Positions 45,276 to 54,642 of a stretch of 64,000 nt of DNA are shown here, piece after piece. Under the pieces are notes generated by a model. The model did not search any database and was not told the origin of the DNA. It saw only the letters and a program-made list of their open reading frames with translations. Numbering within the stretch: position 1 is the first letter of the stretch; every line of letters starts with the position of its first letter. Origin of the DNA: Guyparkeria hydrothermalis (GTDB taxonomy: Bacteria; Pseudomonadota; Gammaproteobacteria; Halothiobacillales; Halothiobacillaceae); NCBI RefSeq assembly GCF_023555385.1, contig NZ_JAJSED010000001.1:1647501-1711500 (forward strand), in the 5' to 3' direction. The translations under genes and the position numbers were made by a program.

Positions 45276-46019
45276 TCAGGCAAACAGCGCGTCGATCTCC
45301 TCCCAGAGTGCACGATACGCCTGGTTGGCCGGATGGCGCGGCTCGCGGTAGACGCTCGGCTGCTGGTCCTCGCCCATGCGCTCGACCACCGAGGCGTAGG
45401 GGATTTCGGTCTCCAGCAGCTCGGGGATGTCGTGGCGATGGCGCTCACGGAATTCACGGTGCATGCGCCGACGTCGATCGACCAGCGCCAGATAGGTGCG
45501 CAAGTGTTCCGGATGAATCTTGCGCTCGTCGAGGTGCTGCTTGAGCTGGTACCAGGTGCGCTCGGAGAGGTGCGTCGGCACCATCGGCACCAGCACCATG
45601 TCGGCGGCACGCAGGACGTTGTCCGCCAGCAGGGACAGGCCCGGCGGCGCATCGATCCAGATCTCCTCGAATTGATCGGTCAGCGGGTCCAGGAGCTTGG
45701 CCAGCCGGTAGCCGGCATCCTTCTTGTCGGCCAGATGATGCTCGATCGCCTGCTGGCCGGGCAACGCCGGCAGCACCCAGAGGTGGTTGTGAATGGTGGG
45801 CCTGACCGCCTTGGCGATACCCTTTGGCTTGAGTAGCTTCTTGACCGGCCGCTCGGCAGAGGGCTCGGCCTGCAGGTACCACGAGGCGGCACGTTGCGGG
45901 TCGAGATCCCACACCAGCACTCGCCGCCCGGCGGCCGCCGACAGCGCGGCAAGATTGACCGTCGAGGCGGTCTTGCCCACCCCGCCCTTGACCGAATACA
46001 GCGCGACCGTCTGGGCCAT
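45276..46019 (-). CDS. ParA/MinD-family ATPase (solitary)
   Basis: A 247-residue deviant-Walker ATPase with KGGVGKTASTVNLA (signature Lys), VWDLDPQRAASWYL, and the switch II region WIDAPPGLSLLADNVLRAADMVLVPMVPTHLSERTW. No ParB, centromere-like repeat or flagellar/chemotaxis partner lies beside it. Short solitary ParA proteins position diverse cargoes (chromosomes, carboxysomes, chemoreceptors); the cargo here is unknown. It lies between the ABC operon (convergent) and ntrBC (same strand, 90 bases away). Confidence 0.85.
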   Translation of the reverse strand: MAQTVALYSVKGGVGKTASTVNLAALSAAAGRRVLVWDLDPQRAASWYLQAEPSAERPVKKLLKPKGIAKAVRPTIHNHLWVLPALPGQQAIEHHLADKKDAGYRLAKLLDPLTDQFEEIWIDAPPGLSLLADNVLRAADMVLVPMVPTHLSERTWYQLKQHLDERKIHPEHLRTYLALVDRRRRMHREFRERHRHDIPELLETEIPYASVVERMGEDQQPSVYREPRHPANQAYRALWEEIDALFA

Positions 46020-46108
46020 GCGACTCCCTGCTCCTGCCTCTGGTTAGCCTGCCCGCGAGCATAGCACCGGGTCAGGCCGAATCCTGTTACAGGCGGCGGG
46101 CAATCGCC

Positions 46109-47554
<1,446 letters not shown>

Positions 47555-47561
47555 GGCAGGT

Positions 47562-48671
47562 CTACTCGTTCGAAGAATCGGATGACACCGAACCCGGCGA
47601 ATCATCATCGGGGTGGATCGGCAGAATCAGGGAAAAACGCGTGAGCCGGCGCTTGGGCACGAACTCGATCATGCCCTGGTGGCGTTCGGCGATGGTCTGG
47701 GCCAGCGACAAGCCAAGACCGCTGCCGCCCGCCCGGCCGCTGACCATCGGCAGGAACAGGGTCTCGACTAGCTCGTCGGGCACACCCGGCCCGTTGTCCT
47801 CGACATCGATGCGCACCGCCAGGCGGTGACGCTTGCCGTGGATGGTGAACTGGCGCAGCACGCGGGTGCGGAATGTCAGGCGGGGGTTGGGGGTCTCGCC
47901 CTCGCGCATCGCCTGGACCGCATTGCGGGCGAGGTTGAGCAGCACCTGGACCAGCTGGTCGCGGTCGGCCCATACGTCGGGCAGGCTGGGGTCGTAGTCG
48001 AGCTTCCAGTCGAGCGGTCGGTCACCCGCCTCGATGCGCAGCAGTTGTCGCACCTGCTCAAGCGGCTCGTGGACGTTGACCCATTCGAAATTGGGCCGGT
48101 CGATCGGCCCCAGCATGCGATCGATCAGTCCGCGCAGGCGGTCGGTCTCCTGCAGGATGATGCGGGTGTACTCGGTCAGGCGCTCATCGGGCAGCTCACG
48201 TTCGAGCAACTGGGCGGCGCCCCGTACGCCCCCGAGCGGGTTCTTCAGCTCGTGGGCCAGCCCGCGCATCATCTGGCGGGTGGTCATCTGCAGGGAATTG
48301 ATGCGCGCATCGCGCGAGATGCGCAGGTGACGTTCGATGTCGTTGAGCTCGAGCATCACCCGGGCACGGGGGTAGTCAGGCCGCGGCGTGATGGCGCAGT
48401 CGGCGATCCGGACCAGCTCGTGCGCGAGCACCAGCTCCACTTCGCGCAACGTCATCACCTGGCTGGTGGACAGCGCCTCACGGATCGTGTCGACCAGCAG
48501 GGGATTGGCCTCGAAGACCGCGTCGAACCCAGACTTCAGCGCCGCGGTATAACTGGTGCCGAGGAACTGCTCCGCCGCCGAATTGAGATAGATCGGCCGG
48601 TTGCGCTCGTCGAGCACCACGATCGCGGTGTTGAGTGTGTCGGCAAGGCGGGGCTCGGTTCTCGGGTTCAT
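47562..48671 (-). CDS. ntrB: nitrogen regulation sensor histidine kinase NtrB
   Basis: A 369-residue soluble kinase. A PAS-like N-terminus (NTAIVVLDERNRPIYLNSAAEQFLG) is followed by HisKA with GLAHELKNPLGGVRGAAQLLE and the HATPase N box NLARNAVQAM and G boxes DNGPGVPDELVE and GGSGLGLSLAQT. There are no membrane helices, as expected of NtrB, whose activity is set by PII. The ATG at 48671 has GGAG six bases before it; a GTG four codons upstream is less likely. A sigma-54-like promoter lies upstream. Confidence 0.94.
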   Translation of the reverse strand: MNPRTEPRLADTLNTAIVVLDERNRPIYLNSAAEQFLGTSYTAALKSGFDAVFEANPLLVDTIREALSTSQVMTLREVELVLAHELVRIADCAITPRPDYPRARVMLELNDIERHLRISRDARINSLQMTTRQMMRGLAHELKNPLGGVRGAAQLLERELPDERLTEYTRIILQETDRLRGLIDRMLGPIDRPNFEWVNVHEPLEQVRQLLRIEAGDRPLDWKLDYDPSLPDVWADRDQLVQVLLNLARNAVQAMREGETPNPRLTFRTRVLRQFTIHGKRHRLAVRIDVEDNGPGVPDELVETLFLPMVSGRAGGSGLGLSLAQTIAERHQGMIEFVPKRRLTRFSLILPIHPDDDSPGSVSSDSSNE

Positions 48672-48734
48672 GCACTGCTCCACCGGGCTCGGGCGGCCGG
48701 CAGGACGCTCCTGCCGGGCGGGTGGCTATTTTGG

Positions 48735-48752
48735 TGCAATTAGCGTGCCCGG
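48735..48752 (-). promoter_or_regulatory. candidate sigma-54 promoter of ntrBC
   Basis: On the minus strand the sequence is ccGGGCACGctaaTTGCA. GG and GC are exactly 10 bases apart, and it differs from the TGGCACG-N4-TTGCA consensus at one position. Transcription would begin near 48725, about 54 bases before the ntrB ATG. The overlapping plus-strand ttggtgca also resembles one half of an NtrC operator. Confidence 0.5.
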
Positions 48753-48882
48753 CCGGACGACACGGCACGGAAACGGAGAAAACGCGCCGGGACGGGGCTG
48801 GACAAGCGCCGAGGCGGGGCAACGACTCAGACGAACGCGCTAAACGCACCCACTTAGTGCATGAAGATAGCCCAACGCTCCG

Positions 48883-49503
48883 TTATTGTGCAGACGTGAC
48901 CAACGAGAACGTCACCGCTGCGCTCTCACGGAGCACCTCGCCGTCGCGGCGGATCTGGGCGATCAGCTGGTGGCGCCCCGAGGCAAGACCGTTGATCAGG
49001 TGACGCCGACCGCTGGAGTCCTGGATACGCGGCTGGCCATCGACCAGGATGAACACCCGGTCGTCCCGCTGCAGCGCGGGCTCGATGGCAAGCGCGATCG
49101 TGATGCTGTTGTGAGGGCGACTGGCCACCTCGCCGTCGACGGGCTCGACGATCTCGAAGCGCTGGTAGGCCGTCGGCTCGGGCGCAGGCTGGTTGGGGGC
49201 ACCGGCATCCGGGGTCGAAGGAGCCGCCCCGGTCGACGGGGTCGTCTCGGGGGCCGTCTGCTCCGGCGCGTCGGCCGGCGACGATTCGGGCAGCTCGACC
49301 GGCTCCATCGGAATGACGGGCGCCGATTCGACTTCGTGCACCTTGGCGCCGGCCACCGGCTCGTCGGTGAATACCGTCTCGCCGGCACTGTTGGTGTACT
49401 GGTAGACCTTGGCGGCCGAGCCCGGCAGGGCCACGCCGATCAGCGCGACCAGGCCCAGCGGCAAAGCCAGCAGGCGGGGGTTCCATCCGGTGACGTCGGG
49501 CAT
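48883..49503 (-). CDS. DUF4124 domain-containing exported protein
   Basis: A 206-residue protein with an N-terminal signal (LLALPLGLVALIGVALPGSAA). The short DUF4124 module follows: KVYQYTNSAGETVFTDEPV. Then come a Pro/Ala/Thr-rich linker (about residues 70-115) and a C-terminal beta-rich domain with HNSITIALAIEPALQRDDRVFILVDGQPR. DUF4124 proteins are often encoded just upstream of ntrBC in gammaproteobacteria, as here, but no biochemical role is known. The 211-base gap to ntrB holds the sigma-54-like promoter. Confidence 0.85.
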   Translation of the reverse strand: MPDVTGWNPRLLALPLGLVALIGVALPGSAAKVYQYTNSAGETVFTDEPVAGAKVHEVESAPVIPMEPVELPESSPADAPEQTAPETTPSTGAAPSTPDAGAPNQPAPEPTAYQRFEIVEPVDGEVASRPHNSITIALAIEPALQRDDRVFILVDGQPRIQDSSGRRHLINGLASGRHQLIAQIRRDGEVLRESAAVTFSLVTSAQ

Positions 49504-49532
49504 GATTCCCTCCCTCGACGAGTAAGACGGGC

Positions 49533-50726
49533 TCAGTCGCCGGGCGGCGTGATCAGGCCCCGGAGTTGATCGAGGCGCGACTCGAGCGAATTGGCATCCG
49601 GCGCGGTGACGGTCACGTGACCGAGCTTCCGCCCCGCTCGCGGCGTCTTGCCGTAATCGTGCCAGCTGGTACCCGGCACGGCCAGCACGGCCTCCGGGTC
49701 CGGTAGGCGCCCGACCAGGTTAAGCATGGCGACTTCGCCCAGCGGGTCGGTATCGCCCAGCGGCCAGCCCAGCAGGGCACGGACATGATTCTCGAACTGC
49801 GAGGTGCAGGCCCCGCCGAGACTCCAATGCCCACTGTTGTGCACGCGCGGCGCCATTTCGTTGATCACCAGCCGTCCGTCGACGACGAAGAACTCGATCG
49901 TCAGCACGCCGACGTAGTCGAGCTTCTCCATTACCCGCTTCGCCGCACGCTCGGCTTCGGCCTGCAGCGGATCGCCCCGGTGGGCGGTGGTCTGCCAGAG
50001 AATGCCGTGATGGTGGACGTTGGTTACCAGCGGGTAGACGCGTTGCTCGCCACTGCGGCTGCGCAGGGCGACGATCGAGACCTCGCGCTCGAAGTGCTGC
50101 ATCTTCTCCAGCACCGCCGGCACGCCGCCGAGCGCCTCCCAGGCCGAGGCCGCCTCGCCGGGGTTGCCCGGCCCGCCCTCGTGGGCGGCATGGGCAGGAT
50201 CGGCCAACCGTACCTGGCCCTTGCCGTCGTAACCGAAGCGACGCGTCTTGAGGATTGATGCACCGCCGAGATGCGCCACGCCCTGAACGATGTCGCGCAC
50301 CGAGTCGACCTGCACCCAGGGGGCGACCGTCAGACCGAGGCCCTCGAAGAACTGCTTCTCCTCCAGTCGGTCCTGGGCGACGGCCAGCGCCGCAGGGCTG
50401 GGCATCAGGCAGTTGCGCGCAGCGACCCGTTCGGCGGATGCCTGCGGAATATTCTCGAACTCCAGGGTGACCAGATCACACTCGACCGCCAGGCGCTCGA
50501 GCGCCTCGGTATCGTCGAACTCGGCCTGAATGTGTCGGCCCACCGAGGCGGCCGGCGGCTCGAAGGCCGGATCGAGAAAGGTGAAGCGATGACCCATGGC
50601 CACGCCGGCCAGCCCCAGCATCTGCCCCAGCTGGCCGCCGCCGATCACGCCGATATGAAGCCCCGCCGGCTCGCCGGTACGACCCTCGACGCGCGGCACC
50701 TCGCACTGACCCTCTGCGTCACCCAT
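49533..50726 (-). CDS. purK: 5-(carboxyamino)imidazole ribonucleotide synthase
   Basis: ATP-grasp enzyme of purine synthesis that makes N5-CAIR from AIR, ATP and bicarbonate. The 397-residue protein shows IGVIGGGQLGQMLGLAGVAMGH, the ATP-grasp DLVTLEFENIP and LKTRRFGYDGKGQVRLADP, and FFVVDGRLVINEMAPRVHNSGHWSLGG with metal-binding Glu/Asn. The ATG at 50726 is five bases past the purE stop. A longer open frame runs back through purE in another register and is not real. Confidence 0.95.
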   Translation of the reverse strand: MGDAEGQCEVPRVEGRTGEPAGLHIGVIGGGQLGQMLGLAGVAMGHRFTFLDPAFEPPAASVGRHIQAEFDDTEALERLAVECDLVTLEFENIPQASAERVAARNCLMPSPAALAVAQDRLEEKQFFEGLGLTVAPWVQVDSVRDIVQGVAHLGGASILKTRRFGYDGKGQVRLADPAHAAHEGGPGNPGEAASAWEALGGVPAVLEKMQHFEREVSIVALRSRSGEQRVYPLVTNVHHHGILWQTTAHRGDPLQAEAERAAKRVMEKLDYVGVLTIEFFVVDGRLVINEMAPRVHNSGHWSLGGACTSQFENHVRALLGWPLGDTDPLGEVAMLNLVGRLPDPEAVLAVPGTSWHDYGKTPRAGRKLGHVTVTAPDANSLESRLDQLRGLITPPGD

Positions 50727-50730
50727 CGGC

Positions 50731-51228
50731 TCAGGCCTCGCCCGGTTCGGGCTTGTCGAGTACCGCCTCGGTCTGGCGCTCGCGCCAGTCATCGAGGCGC
50801 CCGGCCAGCCCTTCATCGTGGGTGGCGAGCGTCGCGGCGGCCAGCAGCGCGGCATTGATCGCCCCGGAACGGCCGATCGCGAGCGTGCCCACCGGCACGC
50901 CGGCCGGCATCTGCACGATCGACAGCAACGAATCCATGCCAGAGAGCGCCTTGGACTGGACCGGCACGCCGAACACCGGCAGACGGGTCTTGGCAGCGAC
51001 CATGCCCGGCAGGTGGGCCGCACCGCCGGCCCCGGCAATAATGATCTTCAGGCCCCGGCCGACGGCCGACTCGGCGTAATCGAACAGCTTGTCGGGCGTA
51101 CGGTGCGCCGAGACCACTTCCTTCTCGTAAGGGATCTCGAGAGCCTCGAGTGTCTCGCAGGCGTGGCTCATGGTTTCCCAGTCCGACTGGGAGCCCATGA
51201 TCACGCCAACCAGCGGCTGGGCACTCAT
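50731..51228 (-). CDS. purE: 5-(carboxyamino)imidazole ribonucleotide mutase
   Basis: Class I PurE, converting N5-CAIR to CAIR. The 165-residue protein has [14 protein letters not shown], the catalytic-His segment [38 protein letters not shown] and [20 protein letters not shown]. It forms a purEK pair with the gene below, and its start overlaps the end of the SirB2 gene upstream on the same strand. Confidence 0.96.
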   Translation of the reverse strand: MSAQPLVGVIMGSQSDWETMSHACETLEALEIPYEKEVVSAHRTPDKLFDYAESAVGRGLKIIIAGAGGAAHLPGMVAAKTRLPVFGVPVQSKALSGMDSLLSIVQMPAGVPVGTLAIGRSGAINAALLAAATLATHDEGLAGRLDDWRERQTEAVLDKPEPGEA

Positions 51229-51641
51229 ACGCCGGTCACCATGGCCGGCAGGACGTCCTGAAGCTGCGGGTGCGTGTTCGCCACACCCACCGCGGCGATG
51301 TACAGGAACACCAGAATCGCGAGGATCCAGGCACTGGCGCGCACGCCGCGGGTCTTGCCGAAGCGCATCGCGAACAGGCCCAACCCGATGTAGACGATCA
51401 GGCCGACGATCTTGACGGTGAGGAACTGCGGGTGGACACCGTTACTCCAGAAGAGCAGCCAGGCAGCAACCAGCGCGCTGACCAAGAGGACGGTATCGAC
51501 GACGTGCGGCGTGATCTTCACCCACTTCTTCTTCAGCATTGACGAGCCGGCGAGCATCCAGCCGCCGCGCACGATAAAGCCGAGCAGCGACAGCACCGCC
51601 GCCAGGGCGTGCAGGTGAATCCAGAACGAGGCTTGAGCCAT
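51225..51641 (-). CDS. SirB2 family membrane protein
   Basis: A 138-residue protein with four hydrophobic helices. It starts [26 protein letters not shown], with [26 protein letters not shown] and [14 protein letters not shown] at the end; this is the SirB2 pattern. The His residues in HLHA and THPQ are conserved in the family. Function is unknown; the name comes from Salmonella invasion regulation and does not imply virulence. It is four-base coupled to purE. Confidence 0.82.
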   Translation of the reverse strand: MAQASFWIHLHALAAVLSLLGFIVRGGWMLAGSSMLKKKWVKITPHVVDTVLLVSALVAAWLLFWSNGVHPQFLTVKIVGLIVYIGLGLFAMRFGKTRGVRASAWILAILVFLYIAAVGVANTHPQLQDVLPAMVTGV

Positions 51642-51790
51642 GGGCAATCTTCCCGATTGATATGTCCGTGAAAGCCGCGAAACGCGGAAAGGGAGAAGCA
51701 TAAATCATCGGCGCTCACCCCCCAAGGTCGCTACACTGGGCTCCTCCTTGGGGCGCTTTCTCGCCAAGGTGATCGACACGAGGTGAAGCC

Positions 51791-52459
51791 ATGCAGCTAC
51801 CCAACCACCTGGTCTCCCTGCCATTGGCAACCATCGGCTGGCTGATCGCACTGGGCAGCGTCGCCTGGGCGGTACGCGCCGCGCCGTGGTCCGCCCTGCG
51901 CGCCGAGCCGGCCCGCCTCAACCTGGTGGGACTGGCCGCGCTGTTCCTGCTGGGCATGTGGTCGCTCAAGGCCACGCTGATGCCGGGACTGACGCTGCAT
52001 TTCCTCGGCGCGGCCACCGTTACGCTGGTGATCGGTCTGGAGCTGACCCTGATCGCCGGGCTAGCCGCCGCGATCGTGCTGCCCCTGGCCTTCGGCGGCG
52101 GCATGGCGATCACCGGCTGGCACTTCGTCCTCAGCGCGCTGCTACCGGCACTGATCACCTATGCCATAACACGGGCGTCGCAGCGCTGGATGCCGCCGAA
52201 CTTCTTCATCTACCTGTTCATCGGCGTGTTCCTCTCGGCCGTACTGGGCGTGATCGTCCACGGGTTCGGCACCGCGCTGCTGGTGATGGCGATGGGGCTC
52301 TACGACGCCGACATCATCTGGAACAACTACCTGCGCATCCTGCCGCTACTGGCGTTCCCGGAGGGTGTGATCAACGGCATGATCATGACCGCGCTGGCGC
52401 TGGTGATCCCGCAATGGGTCATCTCCTTCGACGACCACCACTACATCGACGGCCGCTAA
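51791..52459 (+). CDS. CbiM-like energy-coupling-factor ABC transporter permease
   Basis: A 222-residue membrane protein with six to seven helices. It resembles the stand-alone CbiM-like proteins (predicted metal-uptake S-component/permease), with MPGLTLHFLGAATVTLVIG, a conserved WHFV segment and FPEGVINGMIMTALALVIPQW. Real CbiM binds Ni/Co through an N-terminal Met-His; the N-terminus here (MQLPNHLVS) has no His at position 2, so metal transport is unproved. No CbiQ/CbiO is nearby. It is divergent from the SirB2 gene. Confidence 0.7.
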   Translation: MQLPNHLVSLPLATIGWLIALGSVAWAVRAAPWSALRAEPARLNLVGLAALFLLGMWSLKATLMPGLTLHFLGAATVTLVIGLELTLIAGLAAAIVLPLAFGGGMAITGWHFVLSALLPALITYAITRASQRWMPPNFFIYLFIGVFLSAVLGVIVHGFGTALLVMAMGLYDADIIWNNYLRILPLLAFPEGVINGMIMTALALVIPQWVISFDDHHYIDGR

Positions 52460-52686
52460 GGCATGCGCGGCGATTATGCAGGCCCGTCGCGGTGTTGCGC
52501 CCTGCCGTCGCAACTTGCAACATGCAACTCGCGGCTCGATCATCAGTCGAAGCCCTGGTAAGTAAGCGTCTGTTTATGAAGGGGCTTGCTACCCGTTTCG
52601 GATGGCATGGATCCTGCTAATCCCTTCACTAGCCGAGCAGGAGTGAGCTCGGGTAATTCAACGACACGAGATATCAGGAGTTCCCC

Positions 52687-53028
52687 ATGAAAAAACTGAC
52701 CGCGATTGCTCTCGCTTCGGGTCTGGCCGTCGCCTCCTCGCAGGCCATGGCTGCCGACGCCGCTGCCGGCAAGAAGCTCTACGAACAGAGCTGCGCTTCC
52801 TGCCACGGCATGAAGGCTGAAGGCCAGGGCATGTTCCCGAAGCTGGCCGGCAAGAGCGCCGAGCACATCACCACCGCGCTGACCCACTACAAGAACGGCG
52901 ACCAAGCCGCTCTGAAGGAAATGGGCGGCAACCTGGGTGGCTCCAACTACTCCATCATGGCGCCGAATGCCGCCGGCCTGTCCGAGAGCGACATGGAGAA
53001 CCTGGGCGCCTACATCAGCAGCCTCTGA
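52687..53028 (+). CDS. periplasmic cytochrome c (c553/c5-like)
   Basis: A 113-residue protein with signal peptide MKKLTAIALASGLAVASSQAMA. The single haem site is YEQSCASCHGMKAEGQG, with FPKLAGKS and a distal methionine candidate in NYSIMAPNAAGLSESDMENLGAYI. This is a typical soluble class I electron carrier. The same FPxL...MAPNA...LSE/DxD pattern occurs in each module of the three-haem protein at 54643-55842, so the two share recent ancestry. A clear AGGAG lies before the ATG and a strong terminator after. Confidence 0.92.
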   Translation: MKKLTAIALASGLAVASSQAMAADAAAGKKLYEQSCASCHGMKAEGQGMFPKLAGKSAEHITTALTHYKNGDQAALKEMGGNLGGSNYSIMAPNAAGLSESDMENLGAYISSL

Positions 53029-53057
53029 TCGCCTAGCCGATACGGCACCGCAGGAAA

Positions 53058-53087
53058 AAGCCCGGACCGACTGGTCCGGGCTTTTTT
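53058..53087. terminator. bidirectional intrinsic terminator after the cytochrome c gene
   Basis: An 11-bp perfect stem (aagcccggacc / ggtccgggctt) with a gact loop has T-tracts on the right and A residues on the left. It also serves the convergent fetB gene. Confidence 0.9.
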
Positions 53088-53116
53088 GTGTCCAGCATAT
53101 GCCTGAGCGAGCGAAC

Positions 53117-53914
53117 TCATCGGCCACGCAGCCGGTCGAGACGCAGGCGGTCACGGGCATCGAACAACCGGCGGGCACCCAACTGCACCGCCACCAGCGA
53201 GCCGAACCCCGTCGCCGCGGCAATCAGAAACATGATCAGGATCTGGTACTTCACCGCCTCGATCGGTGGCGAGCCGGCGAGGATCTGACCGGTCATCATG
53301 CCGGGCAGACTGATCACCCCGGCCGCGGCAAGCATGTTGAGCGTCGGGATCAGCCCGGCACGCATCGAGTCCGAACGCAGTTCGGCAGTCGCGTCGCGCA
53401 CCGAATGGCCCAGCACCAGCCGCGCCTCGATCTCGCGGCGGCTCTGCCAGGCCGTCTGGGTGAGGTTGTTCAGCGCCAGACCAATCCCGGTCATGGTGTT
53501 GCCGAGGATCATCCCCAGCAGCGGGATGGCGTACTGCGGCGTGTACCAGGGGTCGGTCTCGATCATCAAGGTCAGCGCCAGCACGGTCACGATCAGCGCC
53601 GTGGCACTCATCGCCGCCAGACCGATGCCGTAACCGTGCCAGCCGCGGATGGCGCGCTTCTGCCGCGCGACCACCTCGTGGCCGGCCAGCCCCATCATCA
53701 CCACCGCGATCAGCGCGATCCACGGCAGCGTGGCGGCATCGAACACCGCCTCGAGAATCACGCCCACCAGCAGCAGCTGCAGCACCATGCGCACGCTGTT
53801 GAATGCGAGGGTGCGGAACAGGCCAAGGCCCAGGAGCACCTGCACCACGCCCAACGCCAGGACCAGCCCAGCCGCCAGCGCGAGATCGAAGGGGGTCAGG
53901 CTATACAGATCCAT
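53117..53914 (-). CDS. fetB: iron-export ABC transporter permease FetB
   Basis: A 265-residue permease with about six to seven helices. It has LVLALGVVQVLLGLGLFRTLAFNSVRMVLQLLLVG, IPLLGMILGNTMTGIGLALNN, the EARLVLGHSVRDAT cytoplasmic loop and NMLAAAGVISLPGMMTGQILAGSPP, all features of the FetB/YbbM family linked in E. coli to iron efflux under oxidative stress. It overlaps the ATPase gene fetA by 14 bases. Confidence 0.9.
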   Translation of the reverse strand: MDLYSLTPFDLALAAGLVLALGVVQVLLGLGLFRTLAFNSVRMVLQLLLVGVILEAVFDAATLPWIALIAVVMMGLAGHEVVARQKRAIRGWHGYGIGLAAMSATALIVTVLALTLMIETDPWYTPQYAIPLLGMILGNTMTGIGLALNNLTQTAWQSRREIEARLVLGHSVRDATAELRSDSMRAGLIPTLNMLAAAGVISLPGMMTGQILAGSPPIEAVKYQILIMFLIAAATGFGSLVAVQLGARRLFDARDRLRLDRLRGR

Positions 53915-54503
53915 GCAGCACCCCTCCCTCGGGTGTCATTTCCAGCCAGCGGCGCGCCTGGGAACGCACCTCCTCGGGGTTGTGGCTGATCCAGACGGCG
54001 ACTGCCTCGTGCTCCCGCACGTAGTCGAGCAACAGCCCGGCCATCGCGGCGGCGTTGTCGCGGTCGAGGTTCGCCGTCGGCTCGTCGAGAAGCAGCACCC
54101 GCGGCTCCAGCACCAGGGCGCGCAACACGGCCAGGCGCTGGCGCTCGCCGGAGGAGAGCCGATCGACCGGCGACTCCCACAGCGCCGGACGCAGCCGCAG
54201 CCGTTCCCACCAGCTCTCCGACGGTCGGCGGACGAAATGCTCGGCCACCGTGTCCGCCCACCAGCCGGACTCCGCCGGCACCAGTACCACCTGCCGGCGC
54301 CAGTCGGTCGCCGGCAGGGTCTGCTGCTCGGTCCCGTCCAGCCGGATCTCGCCCTCGTGGGGCGACAGATCCGCCAGCGCACGCAGCATCTGGCTCTTGC
54401 CCACCCCAGATTCGCCCTGCACGGTCAGAACCTCGCCGGCCGCCAGCGCGAAGGAAACGGGCGGCACATTGCGCCCTTGCAGGCCCCTCACCTCGAACAA
54501 CAT
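53901..54503 (-). CDS. fetA: iron-export ABC transporter ATP-binding protein FetA
   Basis: A 200-residue ATPase with Walker A GESGVGKSQMLRALA, a Q-loop-like QVVLVPAESGWWADTV in place of a normal Q, signature LSSGERQRLAVLRAL, Walker B VLLLDEPTANLD and the His switch in WISHNPEEV. The short size fits FetA/YbbL. With fetB it forms a complete half-transporter operon; the fetA stop codon lies inside the fetB N-terminal coding region. Confidence 0.87.
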   Translation of the reverse strand: MLFEVRGLQGRNVPPVSFALAAGEVLTVQGESGVGKSQMLRALADLSPHEGEIRLDGTEQQTLPATDWRRQVVLVPAESGWWADTVAEHFVRRPSESWWERLRLRPALWESPVDRLSSGERQRLAVLRALVLEPRVLLLDEPTANLDRDNAAAMAGLLLDYVREHEAVAVWISHNPEEVRSQARRWLEMTPEGGVLHGSV

Positions 54504-54570
54504 GCAGCTCCCCAGCTAGAAAACGCCACCCGCCGATCCGCCGGGCTCATGCGGGCGTCTCGCCCGCCCC

Positions 54571-54600
54571 AAAACAAAACGCCGGCCCAGGGGCCGGCGT
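54571..54600 (-). terminator. intrinsic terminator of the three-haem cytochrome gene
   Basis: On the minus strand a 9-bp stem (acgccggcc / ggccggcgt) with a 4-base loop is followed by gttttgtttt, a good U-tract. It stands between the cytochrome gene end and fetA. Confidence 0.85.
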
Positions 54601-54642
54601 CGTTGCCTGATTCAGGCCACCTCGTGGTGGCCGGGGGCGCGA

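Noticed and set aside
49533-51038. A longer purK with 104 extra N-terminal residues
   Set aside because: The extension is the purE gene read in another frame; the ATG at 50726 starts the conserved PurK sequence.
52560-52640. Possible small RNA or riboswitch before the cytochrome c gene
   Set aside because: Only a short gaaggg/cccttc pairing with a long loop is seen; no terminator or conserved riboswitch core follows.
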